This document shows, piece after piece, positions 41,714-51,307 of a stretch of DNA of 64,000 nt (the first letter of the stretch is position 1; each line of letters opens with the position of its first letter). Made by a program: the position numbers and the translations under genes. The stretch is taken from contig NC_018010.1 in NCBI RefSeq assembly GCF_000265405.1, forward strand, positions 1,364,001-1,428,000, written 5' to 3'. The DNA comes from Belliella baltica DSM 15883. GTDB taxonomy: Bacteria; Bacteroidota; Bacteroidia; Cytophagales; Cyclobacteriaceae. A model generated the notes under the pieces. That model had not been told where the DNA came from. It saw only the letters and a program-made list of their open reading frames with translations, and did not search any database.

Positions 41714-42964
41714 ATGAAGATTGCGATATTGACAATGGGTACACGTGGAGATGTTCAACCTTATGCAGTTTTAGGAAAGGCTCTCCAATCAAGAGGTCAT
41801 GAAGTAACTATATCCACAGCAAAAAACTTCGAATCCCTAGTCAATTCTTACGGAATTGGATTTCAACCTGTAGAAGCAGACTTTCAAGAAGTATTGGCTT
41901 CCGATGAAGGGAAGAAAATGATGAAAGCCAATCTGTTCGCCATCAAAAGGAATCTGAAAAAATGGGTTTACCCCTTGATTAAAAACTCACTGAGTATATT
42001 CTACACTTTGGCAAAAGACAGTGATATTGTACTTTACCATGTCAAAACTTTGGCAGATGCTTTTGCAGATCAGTTTCCTGAAAAGATGATTCGAGCATCT
42101 TTGTTGCCTATTGTAGAGCCCACAAAAGAATTTGCAAATCCAGCACTGAGCGGAATTCCCATTCCAAAATTCATGAATAGGTTGAGCTTTAAACTAGCAA
42201 ACGCAAGTATCAAATTACTTTCTAAGCCAATCGGAGAATTCAGGGCAAATTTCAATTTACCGAAGAAATACCAAGTTCCTGAGGTCAAGAATATTTATAA
42301 TTTGAGTGAGTTATTTTTACAAAGGCCAAAAGATTATCCCGACTCTTCTCAATTCTCAGGATTTTGGTTTGAAAAAACAGAAGAGGAGCTTTCTGATGAT
42401 CTACAAGAGTTTCTTGAGAAGGGAGATTCTCCACTTCTTGTTACTTTCGGAAGTATGCCTTTCAAATGTAAATTTGATTTGCAAGAAGCGATCTTAAAGC
42501 TGTCCACTCAATTAAATGTAAGGTTTGTTATAGTCAAAGGTTGGGGTTTTGACTCCACGGAAAATCTTGAAAATAATTTCGACATAAAAATAATTGACAG
42601 TGCTCCTTATGAAAAATTGTTTCCGAGAGTAAAAGCGATTATACATCATGGAGGTATAGGTACAACATCGGAATGCCTTCGTGCGGGTAAGCCTTTTATG
42701 ATTTGTCCCATACTTTATCCCATCGGTGACCAAGCATTTTGGGGAAAAGTATCCTGCGAAATCGGGTTGGCAGTGAAGCCTGTTCCTTTGGGCAAAATGA
42801 CAGAAAGAAGCTTCTTAGAATCAGTCAAAGACCTTTTGACAAATGAAGAAAGGTATGAAAAAGCCATTCAACTTAAGTTGGAATTAGATAAGGAAAACGG
42901 AATTCAAAAGACTATTGAAAAAATAGAAAGTATTTTTGTCGAAGGATTTGATAAGATGAAATAA
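41714..42964 (+). CDS. GT1-type glycosyltransferase (UGT/sterol-glucosyltransferase-like)
   Basis: A 416-residue GT-B enzyme. The N-terminal acceptor half begins MKIAILTMGTRGDVQPYAVL, the hallmark of macrolide/sterol-type glycosyltransferases, and the donor half has LVTFGSMPFKCKFDLQEAI, IHHGGIGTTSECLRAGKPFM and PYEKLFPRVKAIIHHGG, the nucleotide-sugar site. The acceptor may be a lipid. It is 53 bp after the AsmA-like gene in the same direction. Confidence 0.9.
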   Translation: MKIAILTMGTRGDVQPYAVLGKALQSRGHEVTISTAKNFESLVNSYGIGFQPVEADFQEVLASDEGKKMMKANLFAIKRNLKKWVYPLIKNSLSIFYTLAKDSDIVLYHVKTLADAFADQFPEKMIRASLLPIVEPTKEFANPALSGIPIPKFMNRLSFKLANASIKLLSKPIGEFRANFNLPKKYQVPEVKNIYNLSELFLQRPKDYPDSSQFSGFWFEKTEEELSDDLQEFLEKGDSPLLVTFGSMPFKCKFDLQEAILKLSTQLNVRFVIVKGWGFDSTENLENNFDIKIIDSAPYEKLFPRVKAIIHHGGIGTTSECLRAGKPFMICPILYPIGDQAFWGKVSCEIGLAVKPVPLGKMTERSFLESVKDLLTNEERYEKAIQLKLELDKENGIQKTIEKIESIFVEGFDKMK

Positions 42965-43095
42965 GCTTAATTTAAATATTTAAATCCAAGCGAATTACAT
43001 ATTTCGCCGAAGGCATATTTCTACAGTATTTCCAGCTTATTTCACTTCCTTTGCTGATATTTGGTAGATTTAAATAAGAGTTTACTCTCCATAAA

Positions 43096-43779
43096 TCAGA
43101 TTTTAATTGCCCTAGTCATCTCTTTTTTTCCTGGAGGTCCTGGCAGCGTTTCTACTGTTAAACCTAATTCTTGTAAATCTCTTTTAAGTTGGCCTTTTGC
43201 AGAATAGGTGACAAATACTCCACCTGGATTCATGGCATCGACGACTTTAGATAGGATTTCCTTTGTCCATAACTCAGGTTGCTTATTGGGTGCGAAAGCA
43301 TCAAAAAACACAACATCAGTTGGGTAAAGTTGCGTTTCTTCTAACCCAACAATGTCTTTTTTCATGTTGAAATATTCCGTCACTACACCTCCTTCATTCC
43401 AAGGTTCTTGATGAATAATCTGGAAAAATGGCTCATAATGCATGATCGTTTCATCGATCTTGGTATAGTTTAGCTGACTGTATATTTTCTCTTCCAAAGG
43501 GAAGGGTTCGATGCTATGATACAATACAGGGACTTTGTTTTGCTCCGCCCAAACAAGGGAAAGCCAAGCATTCAGTCCTGTTCCAAATCCCACTTCGAAG
43601 ATTCTGATCGGCTGAATTCCTTGGTTTCGAGCAAACCAACTTTCTAATCCATATAGCATGAAGACGTGTACGGATTCCCGATAGGCACCATGGAAAGAAT
43701 GGTACGCTTCATTGATCTCAGGTAGAAATAAGGAGTGAGAACCGTCTTCGGTTGTGATGATTTTGACTTCTTTTGCCAT
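43096..43779 (-). CDS. mnmD: tRNA (mnm5s2U34) methyltransferase MnmD
   Basis: A 227-residue SAM-dependent methyltransferase corresponding to the MnmD part of bifunctional MnmC. The SAM site is IFEVGFGTGLNAWLSLVWAE and the catalytic region contains YPTDVVFFDAFAPNKQPELW then TYSAKGQLKRDLQELG. It completes the 5-methylaminomethyl modification at the tRNA wobble position. It lies 2 bp downstream of ispF on the same strand. Confidence 0.93.
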   Translation of the reverse strand: MAKEVKIITTEDGSHSLFLPEINEAYHSFHGAYRESVHVFMLYGLESWFARNQGIQPIRIFEVGFGTGLNAWLSLVWAEQNKVPVLYHSIEPFPLEEKIYSQLNYTKIDETIMHYEPFFQIIHQEPWNEGGVVTEYFNMKKDIVGLEETQLYPTDVVFFDAFAPNKQPELWTKEILSKVVDAMNPGGVFVTYSAKGQLKRDLQELGLTVETLPGPPGKKEMTRAIKI

Positions 43780-43781
43780 AT

Positions 43782-44264
43782 TTATTTCTTTTCGATCAAT
43801 ACTGCACAGTAGGCAGAAACTCCCTCTTGCCTTCCTACAAAACCGAGTTTTTCTGTTGTAGTTGCCTTGATAGAAATATCATTTTCATCAATTCCCATTA
43901 CTTCTGCGAGACATTTTTTCATTTCAGGAATATGTGGATTGACTTTAGGAAGTTGTAAGCAGATTGTAGTGTCGATATTTCCCACTTCATAACCTTGCTC
44001 ACGAATCAAGAGCATGACATCTTTTAAGAGGATTTTGCTGTCTATTCCTTTGTATTGTGGGTCTGTATCTGAAAAATGGAAGCCAATGTCTCTCATATTT
44101 GCTGCTCCTAAAAGTGCATCACAGATCACATGGATTAGCACATCTGCGTCAGAATGACCAACAGCACCTTTTTCATGCGGCACTTGAATTCCGCCCAACC
44201 AAAAGTCGTAGCCTTCTTTCAGCTGATGCACATCATATCCGAATCCAACTCTAATTTTTCCCAT
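43782..44264 (-). CDS. ispF: 2-C-methyl-D-erythritol 2,4-cyclodiphosphate synthase
   Basis: A 160-residue trimeric zinc enzyme of the MEP isoprenoid pathway. Motifs are GFGYDVHQLKEG (metal-binding Asp and His), HSDADVLIHVICDALLGAA and GFHFSDTDPQYKGIDSKILL, plus the C-terminal KATTTEKLGFVGRQEG. Length and residues are normal. Confidence 0.97.
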   Translation of the reverse strand: MGKIRVGFGYDVHQLKEGYDFWLGGIQVPHEKGAVGHSDADVLIHVICDALLGAANMRDIGFHFSDTDPQYKGIDSKILLKDVMLLIREQGYEVGNIDTTICLQLPKVNPHIPEMKKCLAEVMGIDENDISIKATTTEKLGFVGRQEGVSAYCAVLIEKK

Positions 44265-44389
44265 TTTTATTCAAAATTATTAATTCGTGTGATTTTTTCT
44301 TCTTTATTCCAATGTTATTTGAGTTAGGATTTGATTCACAATTCTCTGTTAAGCCAAATTAGTTAATACTTTTTTCTTTCTCTCCAAGA

Positions 44390-44473
44390 GGTTCAACCCC
44401 ATTCGGGGTTTTTCAGAACCTAAAATGCATGTTTCTTGTATCTTACGTCTTATGTCTTGTGTCTCACTTCTCA
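44390..44473 (-). repeat. Nested hairpin and degenerate repeat downstream of the M16 peptidase gene
   Basis: 44390-44420 folds as nested stems GGTTC/GAACC and ACCCC/GGGGT. At 44432-44473 the minus strand reads GTGAGAAGTGAGACACAAGA and continues CATAAGACGTAAGATACAAG, resembling the repeat after uvrB. Both lie in the 3' region of a gene, in its sense orientation. Confidence 0.5.
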
Positions 44474-44481
44474 CCTCAACC

Positions 44482-45726
44482 TCAACTCGAAGCTTTACTC
44501 TTATAATAGATGACAGAAGAGTTTTCTTCTCTTAGAATTGTATTTGCCCATTTTAATATCTTTTCTGAGGGGATTTGAATTTTTCTCTGATAATCCAATT
44601 CATGAAGATCAGGATTACCCAAATGAGCATAATATGCCAAACTCATCGCTCTGTTCAAAAGCTGAATTGATTCATAAGTTTTCATCGCTTCTGCTTGGTT
44701 TCTTATTTTGTGGAGGATGCTGTCTGATATGGTGTTCTTTTTGAATTCTTCCACCACCTCGTCCAAGGCTTTCTCAGCAGCCTCTGCACTTTGACCTTTT
44801 TCCATCTTTCCTGAAAATACCATCAATCCCGGATCCACTGTGCCCAATATATAGCCGCCAACTGAAGCGAAGATATTTCCGTTTTTGACAAGTTGTTGCT
44901 CGAGTGTCGAAGATCTGCCGAATCCTAGGATGTCAGTAATCAAATCAGCTTCCAAATACCCTTCTTGCAATTTTCCCGGCATGTGATATACTTTGTAAAG
45001 TGCATCAGTTGGGACATCTGCTTCTATGGTGATGGCTTTTTTACTTACTTGAGGGAGTTCCTCTGTGATGGTTTTCTTAGGAATCTGTCCAGAAGGGATA
45101 TCAGTAAACCACTTATCTGATAGTTTTTTGATTTGGTCTAGCGTGACATCTCCAGCAACTACCATGACAGCATTGTCAGGACGGTAGTGGGTGAAGTAAA
45201 ACTCTTCTACAAACTCTTTTTTATAATTGACGATATCTTCAATGTCTTTTCCGATCGTCGGCCACTGATAAGGATGTCTATCGTAAGCCAAATCTCTGAG
45301 GTGATGAAATACATCTCCATAAGGTTGGTTGAGATAGCGCTGCTTGAATTCCTCAATAACCACTTTCCTTTGTGTTTCGATGGTCTTTTCACTCAAACTT
45401 AAGTGCAACATTCTCTCAGACTCCAGCCAAAAAGCAGTTTCTATATTCACTGCGGGTAAAGTGATGTAATAATTGGTGATGTCAGTATTTGTGAATGCAT
45501 TGCAAGAACCGCCAACTTTCTCCAAAGCTGTATCAAATACCGGAACATGCTTCGTGCCTCCAAACATTAAGTGTTCGAAGTAATGAGCAAGACCAGTTTT
45601 GCCAGCGATTTCGTTTCTAGAGCCAACTTTATACAGGATGTTGACTACAGCAATTTTGGTGCTGTGGTCTTCATGAACCAGCACTTGCAAGCCATTATCC
45701 AATACGAATTGTTGGTAGTTAATCAT
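44482..45726 (-). CDS. M16-family zinc peptidase (insulinase-type)
   Basis: A 414-residue protein; the ATG at 45726 (MINYQQFVLDNGLQVLVHED) fits the family start better than one nine codons earlier. The inverted zinc motif HYFEHLMFGG (HxxEH) is near residue 50 and the third ligand Glu about 70 residues later in IETQRKVVIEEFKQRY. No signal peptide is seen, so it is probably cytoplasmic or non-classically located. Structure ends with a second inactive half typical of M16 pairs. Confidence 0.9.
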   Translation of the reverse strand: MINYQQFVLDNGLQVLVHEDHSTKIAVVNILYKVGSRNEIAGKTGLAHYFEHLMFGGTKHVPVFDTALEKVGGSCNAFTNTDITNYYITLPAVNIETAFWLESERMLHLSLSEKTIETQRKVVIEEFKQRYLNQPYGDVFHHLRDLAYDRHPYQWPTIGKDIEDIVNYKKEFVEEFYFTHYRPDNAVMVVAGDVTLDQIKKLSDKWFTDIPSGQIPKKTITEELPQVSKKAITIEADVPTDALYKVYHMPGKLQEGYLEADLITDILGFGRSSTLEQQLVKNGNIFASVGGYILGTVDPGLMVFSGKMEKGQSAEAAEKALDEVVEEFKKNTISDSILHKIRNQAEAMKTYESIQLLNRAMSLAYYAHLGNPDLHELDYQRKIQIPSEKILKWANTILREENSSVIYYKSKASS

Positions 45727-45782
45727 ATTCTTATTTTGAGCAAAGCTAAACAATTAATGTAAAATGACTGAAAATTGTTTGA

Positions 45783-45986
45783 TTAAAAGCTTTCCGCTTT
45801 GTATCCCGATTTTTCAATGGCTTCGATGATTGTTTCGGTTGCCACATCTCCCTCTACAGTCAAAATGCGATCAGGATGTGATAGATCCACTTTCCAAGTT
45901 GCGTCATTTATTTTTTCCATTTCAGGAGTGATCGTAGCGACACAAGCTCCACATTTTACGTTTGTTTTGAATTGTTGCGTTTTCAT
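45783..45986 (-). CDS. HMA domain metal-binding protein
   Basis: A 67-residue single HMA domain (FKTNVKCGACVATITPEMEK, CxxC Cu site). It lies 22 bp downstream of copA on the same strand and is probably the copper chaperone or sink that works with that pump. The Met before the usual GMxC is replaced by NVKC. Confidence 0.88.
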   Translation of the reverse strand: MKTQQFKTNVKCGACVATITPEMEKINDATWKVDLSHPDRILTVEGDVATETIIEAIEKSGYKAESF

Positions 45987-46008
45987 ATTTTTTTGATTTT
46001 TTAGTCAA

Positions 46009-48192
46009 TTATTTTCTTAATCTTAAACTATTTGTCACGACGGAAACCGATGATAAAGCCATCGCAGCGCCAGCAATCATTGGATTGAGAAGGAATCCGA
46101 ATGCAGGAAATAACACACCCGCGGCCAAAGGAATTCCAATTACATTATAGATAAATGCCCAAAAGAGATTCTGTCGGATGATTTTCACTGTTTTTTTGGT
46201 CAATCCGAGTGCTTGAGGAATATGATTCAGATCAGAATGAACCAATGTGATTTCTGCAATATCCATGGCAATGTCAGTTCCCTGTCCCATCGCGATGCTC
46301 AAGTCTGCCACACTCAATGCTTCACTATCATTGATTCCATCTCCAACCATTGCGACTTTTTTACCTTTGGCTTGAAGTGTTTTGATGTATTGTGATTTGT
46401 CTTGCGGAAGCATGCTTGCAGCCACTTGGTCTATGCCAACTTGTGATGCAATGTAGGAAGCAGTCTTTTGCTGATCGCCTGTGACCATGTGAACTTCTAT
46501 GCCCATCTCTTGCAATCGGCTGATGGCTTGCTTGGAATTTTCTTTGATCTGATCAGCAATTTTGAAGAAGCCGAGTATCTGTTCGTTTTTGGCAGCGAAG
46601 ACGACAATAGCGCCTTCTTCCAAAGCTTGATTTGATTCAGCTTCTAGACTTTCGTCAATCTCAAGTCCTTCATTTTTTAGCCATTTTAGATTTCCTATTT
46701 TGTACGATTGACCTTCAAAATCTCCCGTCACACCATTTCCCGTGATGCTTTTGAAGTTTTGTATCATGACCAAATCTTCATTCAAATAGGCTGATATTGC
46801 GCTGGCGAGCGGATGTTCGCTTTTCTTTTCCAAACTGTAGAGTGCTTTTGCGTCAGAGGAATCATAATATTGAGTTTGTCGGAAGGTGGAAACTTTCGGC
46901 TTCCCTTCTGTGATAGTGCCTGTTTTATCTAAGATGATGGTGTCTATTTTAACTCCTTTTTCCAGGCTTTCGGCATCTTTGATCAAAAAGCCCATCTCGG
47001 CACCTCGTCCCATCGCAGTAATGATGGCAGTTGGTGTAGCAAGTCCAAGTGCGCATGGACAAGCGATTACAAATACTGTCACCATAGCCAACATACCTCT
47101 AAGCCAAGGTTCTTCCACACCGCTAAATCCCCAGACCAAAAGCGTAATCAATCCAATCAACAAAACTACTGGGACGAAAATAGAGGCGATTTTATCGACC
47201 AGTTTTTGAACTGGCGCTTTGGAACCTTGGGCTTCTTTCACCCGACTGATGATTTGAGATAATAAGGTGTTAGCACTTATTTTTTCAACCTCAAAGACAA
47301 AGCTTCCAGATTGATTGATGGTGCCTGCAAAAACTTTGGAATCTAGAGCTTTCAAGACAGGAATAGGTTCTCCTGTAAGCATATTTTCATTGACATAAGA
47401 TTCACCTTCAATGATTTTACCATCTAAGGGGATTTTTTGACCAGGTTTTATTAAAACCTTTTCTCCTAGTTTTACTTCGTCTGTTTTCTTGATAATTTCA
47501 TTGCCATTTTCCAGCAATGTCAAATCATTTGGCTGAAGCCCCATCAATTTTCTGAGAGCTTCACCTGTTCCAGCTTTGGCGCCTGCTTCCAAGGTTTTTC
47601 CCAAGAGAATAAAAAATAAAATGACAGCAGCAGCTTCAAAATAGACATGTGGTTCGATTCCCTTTTGACTTAGGTATTCTGGGAAAAATGTATTGAAACT
47701 ACTGTATATATAGGCTATTCCTGTACTGATAGCAACTAGGGTGTCCATATTTGCAGTCAGATTCTTGGCCTGATTCCAGGCGTTTTTGAAAAATTGATTG
47801 CCAAAAACCAATAATATTGGTGTAGTCAATGCCCACATGATGTAATTTCCATAAGGCATATGCATCCAAAACATCCCAATCAGAAAGACAGGCAATGCCA
47901 GAATCCCGGCGTACAGCGTTTTCTTTTTGACTTTAAGATAAGCTTCTTTTTGCTTTTCATCGAGTTCTTCCTGCGTGATATCCGCAATAAGAAGATCATA
48001 GCCAGTTGATCGTACATGATTTTGTAAATCTTCTAAGCTTACTTCTTTTTCTTCCCATTCCAAAGTTGCTGAGTGGTTGGCATAATTAACATTGGCAACT
48101 TTGACTCCAGGGGTATTCTTTAATGTATTTTCAATGGAAATGGCACATGCTGCACAGCTCATTCCATCTACAGGGATTTCTTTCTTTTTCAT
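46009..48192 (-). CDS. copA: Copper-exporting P1B-type ATPase
   Basis: A 727-residue P-type ATPase with one N-terminal HMA domain (VDGMSCAACAISIENTLKNT), eight predicted helices, MLTGEPIPVLKALDSKVFAG (A domain), the transmembrane metal site CPCALGLATPTAIITAMGRG, the phosphorylation motif DTIILDKTGTITEGKP and the hinge MVGDGINDSEALSVADLS, and the HP locus EKKSEHPLASAIS. Exports Cu(I) from the cytoplasm. The divergent bshC gene starts 180 bp away. Confidence 0.95.
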   Translation of the reverse strand: MKKKEIPVDGMSCAACAISIENTLKNTPGVKVANVNYANHSATLEWEEKEVSLEDLQNHVRSTGYDLLIADITQEELDEKQKEAYLKVKKKTLYAGILALPVFLIGMFWMHMPYGNYIMWALTTPILLVFGNQFFKNAWNQAKNLTANMDTLVAISTGIAYIYSSFNTFFPEYLSQKGIEPHVYFEAAAVILFFILLGKTLEAGAKAGTGEALRKLMGLQPNDLTLLENGNEIIKKTDEVKLGEKVLIKPGQKIPLDGKIIEGESYVNENMLTGEPIPVLKALDSKVFAGTINQSGSFVFEVEKISANTLLSQIISRVKEAQGSKAPVQKLVDKIASIFVPVVLLIGLITLLVWGFSGVEEPWLRGMLAMVTVFVIACPCALGLATPTAIITAMGRGAEMGFLIKDAESLEKGVKIDTIILDKTGTITEGKPKVSTFRQTQYYDSSDAKALYSLEKKSEHPLASAISAYLNEDLVMIQNFKSITGNGVTGDFEGQSYKIGNLKWLKNEGLEIDESLEAESNQALEEGAIVVFAAKNEQILGFFKIADQIKENSKQAISRLQEMGIEVHMVTGDQQKTASYIASQVGIDQVAASMLPQDKSQYIKTLQAKGKKVAMVGDGINDSEALSVADLSIAMGQGTDIAMDIAEITLVHSDLNHIPQALGLTKKTVKIIRQNLFWAFIYNVIGIPLAAGVLFPAFGFLLNPMIAGAAMALSSVSVVTNSLRLRK

Positions 48193-48372
48193 TTTTTTAT
48201 GCTTTGATACTCAAAGGTAGAATGCGTAGAATTGCCAGACTTATATAATTTTTGATTTTAATAAACGGGAAACGACCGCTCTTGTAATAGAAAAAAAATC
48301 ACGAACTTTATATTTTGTAAACAAGTTTATTGAACTTGTACTGATAAACATCATTTTCAACCCGATATTTCC

Positions 48373-49941
48373 ATGATCAAGGCAACAGTAGACCCAGCTT
48401 GTACAGGCCAATTCTCACAATTATTTTTAGATTATATCCAAGAAAAACCAGAATTAAGAGATTTTTACAATCAATACCCTAGAATTGAAAATTTCGGGAA
48501 GTTGATAGAAAATAAAAGATTCACTGCTGAAAAAAGAGAAATTCTGGTTCAATCACTGAAAAGCCAATATCAAAAAATAGACCTCTCAGATGATTTTGCA
48601 AAACAGATCGAAAGTCTTGGGAAGGAGAATACATTCACAGTTACCACAGGGCATCAGCTCAATTTATTTACTGGGCCACTATATTTTATTTATAAGATTG
48701 TATCTACGATCAATTTGGCCAAACAGCTGGGAGACAAATACCCTAAGCATCATTTTGTACCAGTTTATTGGATGGCAACAGAAGATCATGATTTTGACGA
48801 GATCAATTATTTCAAACTTGATGGGAAAAAGTATCAATGGAATTCGGATCAAAGTGGCGCAGTAGGAGATTTTGAGTTAGACAAAACTTTTGTGGAATTT
48901 ATGAAGTCGGTGAGTTTTGCTCCGGATTTTTTCAAAGAAGCATATTCAAGTTCAAAAACGCTGGCTGAGGCTGTAAGAAAATATGTTCATCATCTATTTG
49001 GTGAAAAAGGGCTTGTAATCGTTGATGGAAATGATGCAGAACTGAAAAAACTTTTTATTCCTGTCATAGAACAAGACATTTTAACGGGCGTGGCTAACGA
49101 GAAAGCTCAGAAGCAAACAGATAAACTGGAAGCTTTGGGCTACAAAAGTCAGATTTTCCCAAGAGAAATCAATTTTTTCTACATGGAAAAAGGAATCCGA
49201 GAAAGAATTGAGAAGCGGGATAATAGGTATTATGTGTTAGATACGGAGTTGGAGTTTGAGGAGGAAGAGATTAAAACTTTGATTCAAAACAGCCCAGAGA
49301 AGTTTAGTCCCAATGTGGTGTTGAGACCATTGTATCAGGAAATGATTTTGCCCAACCTTGCCTATTTGGGAGGACCTGCTGAGGTGATTTATTGGCTACA
49401 ACTTAAGGGTGTATTTGATCATTTTGGAGAAGTATTTCCAGCGGTGATGCCAAGAAACTTTGCTTTAGTTTTAGATTCATTGACTGTCAAAAAAATGGAT
49501 TCTTTGAATCTTAAGAATGAAGATTTATTCTGTGATTATATAACCTGGAAGAAAAATTTTGTTGCAGAAAAATCAAGTTTGGATATTTTTCTAAAAGAAG
49601 AAAAAGAAAAGCTTTCACAAATTTTTGAAGCAGCAGGAAGCGAGGCTTCAGAGGTTGATCAAAGCTTGAAATCTGCCTATGAAGCTGCAAAAGTCCGAGT
49701 AAGTAAAATTATGGACCATCTTTCCGGAAAAGTGAGAAAAGCTGAAGAAAGAAGATTAAGGATTGAAATTGGCAGAATGGATGCGATAAAAGCAAATATC
49801 AATCCAAATGGTAGTCCTCAGGAAAGGGTTGAGAATTTCATGAAATTCTATCTCGAAAACCCGAATTTCATTGAGGAATTGTTTGCATTATTTGATCCGT
49901 TTGATTTTAACTTTATGATTTTGAAGCCTGAAAATGACTAA
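48373..49941 (+). CDS. bshC: Bacillithiol biosynthesis cysteine-adding enzyme BshC
   Basis: A 522-residue enzyme of normal length that adds Cys to GlcN-malate in bacillithiol synthesis. Recognisable segments are TVTTGHQLNLFTGPLYFIYK, then HHFVPVYWMATEDHDFDEIN, FSPNVVLRPLYQEMILPNLA and YLGGPAEVIYWLQLKGVFDH, and a C-terminal coiled coil (KSAYEAAKVRVSKIMDHLSG). Presence of bacillithiol is relevant to the copper and thiol stress genes nearby. It overlaps the next gene by 8 bp. Confidence 0.95.
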   Translation: MIKATVDPACTGQFSQLFLDYIQEKPELRDFYNQYPRIENFGKLIENKRFTAEKREILVQSLKSQYQKIDLSDDFAKQIESLGKENTFTVTTGHQLNLFTGPLYFIYKIVSTINLAKQLGDKYPKHHFVPVYWMATEDHDFDEINYFKLDGKKYQWNSDQSGAVGDFELDKTFVEFMKSVSFAPDFFKEAYSSSKTLAEAVRKYVHHLFGEKGLVIVDGNDAELKKLFIPVIEQDILTGVANEKAQKQTDKLEALGYKSQIFPREINFFYMEKGIRERIEKRDNRYYVLDTELEFEEEEIKTLIQNSPEKFSPNVVLRPLYQEMILPNLAYLGGPAEVIYWLQLKGVFDHFGEVFPAVMPRNFALVLDSLTVKKMDSLNLKNEDLFCDYITWKKNFVAEKSSLDIFLKEEKEKLSQIFEAAGSEASEVDQSLKSAYEAAKVRVSKIMDHLSGKVRKAEERRLRIEIGRMDAIKANINPNGSPQERVENFMKFYLENPNFIEELFALFDPFDFNFMILKPEND

Positions 49942-50500
49942 AGAAGAAATTCGAATACTATTTAAAGAAAAGCGAAAACAGCTTAAGGAGGAAGAGATCG
50001 AAAGCCTATCTACTCAGATTCGACAAAGAGTCCGTGATTTTTTAAATGACAGAAAGCAACTTTGTCATATCCATCTTTTTTTGCCTATTTTGAAATTAAA
50101 AGAAGTCAATATATTTCCTTTGATAGATGAACTTCTTCTAGGAGGATACGAATTATATACGTCGATTTTGGATACAAAATCAGGAGTTTTGGAAACAGTT
50201 TGCCTAACCGACATTCAGGATTTAGATCATGATTCCTGGGGCATTCCTATTCCACGTCAAAAACAAGTGGTTTCTACAGATCCAATACAATTGGTTTTGA
50301 TACCCTTATTGGCATGTGACAAAAATGGCAATAGAATTGGTTATGGGAAGGGTTATTATGATGGATTTTTAAGTACCCTGCAGTCAGATGTTTTGAAAGT
50401 AGGTTTAAATTTTTTTAATCCAATCGATCAAATTGAATCAGAATGGCACGATATTCTCTTGGATGTATGTATCACGCCCTCAGAGGTGTTTTTATTCTGA
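49934..50500 (+). CDS. 5-formyltetrahydrofolate cyclo-ligase
   Basis: A 188-residue enzyme converting 5-formyl-THF to 5,10-methenyl-THF with ATP. The conserved GIPIPRQKQVV, LIPLLACDKNGNRIGYGKGY followed by YDGFL (ATP and folate loops) is present. It overlaps bshC by 8 bp, so it is translated from the same transcript. Confidence 0.93.
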   Translation: MTKEEIRILFKEKRKQLKEEEIESLSTQIRQRVRDFLNDRKQLCHIHLFLPILKLKEVNIFPLIDELLLGGYELYTSILDTKSGVLETVCLTDIQDLDHDSWGIPIPRQKQVVSTDPIQLVLIPLLACDKNGNRIGYGKGYYDGFLSTLQSDVLKVGLNFFNPIDQIESEWHDILLDVCITPSEVFLF

Positions 50501-50534
50501 TTATTTGATATATTTATTCAAAACAACACACGAA

Positions 50535-51017
50535 ATGAAAAAAGTTATTTACACACTAATCCTATTTGCCTTTTTGTCATTAGGAAATGAGGCTTTAGCG
50601 CAAGGTTATAATACCGGAATAGGTCTTAGAGCAGGTTCTGGTAACGGTCTTACTGTGAAGCATTTTATAAGCCAAAAGGCTGCATTAGAAGGTATCCTTT
50701 ATACCCGTTGGAGAGGATTAATCGTTGGTGGACTATATGAAGTTCACAATGATATTCGCGAAGTTCAAGGGCTTCAGTGGTTTTATGGTGGTGGAGCTCA
50801 TTTGGGTACTTGGAATGCCAATAGAGGTAATACACCTTGGGGTGAACCAAATAGAAGTTATACCGTATTCGGGCTAGATGCAATTATTGGTTTGGATTAC
50901 AAATTTCAAGATGCTCCAGTGAACTTATCCTTAGATTATAAGCCTGCTTTCAATTTCTCAGGTTATAATGGTTGGTGGGGTGATGAAGTAGCCTTATCAA
51001 TAAGATTCACTTTCTAA
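50535..51017 (+). CDS. Small outer-membrane beta-barrel protein
   Basis: The chosen start is MKKVIYTLILFAFLSLGNEA with cleavage at ALA-Q; a longer frame from 50433 overlaps the upstream gene and is unlikely. The mature part of about 137 residues shows regular barrel strands (GYNTGIGLRAGSGNGLTVKH, GRIVGGLYEVH-like, DEVALSIRFTF) with a terminal Phe. Function unknown. It is followed by a terminator. Confidence 0.72.
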   Translation: MKKVIYTLILFAFLSLGNEALAQGYNTGIGLRAGSGNGLTVKHFISQKAALEGILYTRWRGLIVGGLYEVHNDIREVQGLQWFYGGGAHLGTWNANRGNTPWGEPNRSYTVFGLDAIIGLDYKFQDAPVNLSLDYKPAFNFSGYNGWWGDEVALSIRFTF

Positions 51018-51042
51018 AATTTAAAATATTGCAATTGTCAAA

Positions 51043-51072
51043 AGCCGTAGAATTAATTCTATGGCTTTTTTT
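51043..51072 (+). terminator. Terminator after the small barrel gene
   Basis: AGCCGTAGAATT / AATTCTATGGCT (one mismatch pair) followed by TTTTTT. Confidence 0.8.
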
Positions 51073-51307
51073 ATTAAACGTTGCTTTAAAAGACTTCTGC
51101 TTTTTCAAAAAAGAAAATATTTTCAAAAAATTCTAAATAAAAAGATATTCATTTGAATTATGAAAAATGAATCGTGCATTATTTTTTTTGTTTAACAGCT
51201 TCTTTTTAATGATTAATCTATTTTTTGAGTCGATCTAACCCCCAATTGATTATTTGTAATTTCATTAAATTAAGCAATATTTACAAGGTACAACCATTAA
51301 TTTCAAA
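51073..51307. other. A+T-rich leader of the first susCD locus
   Basis: No gene seen; must hold the promoter of the susC gene at 51308, but no convincing -7/-33 pair was assigned. Confidence 0.35.
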
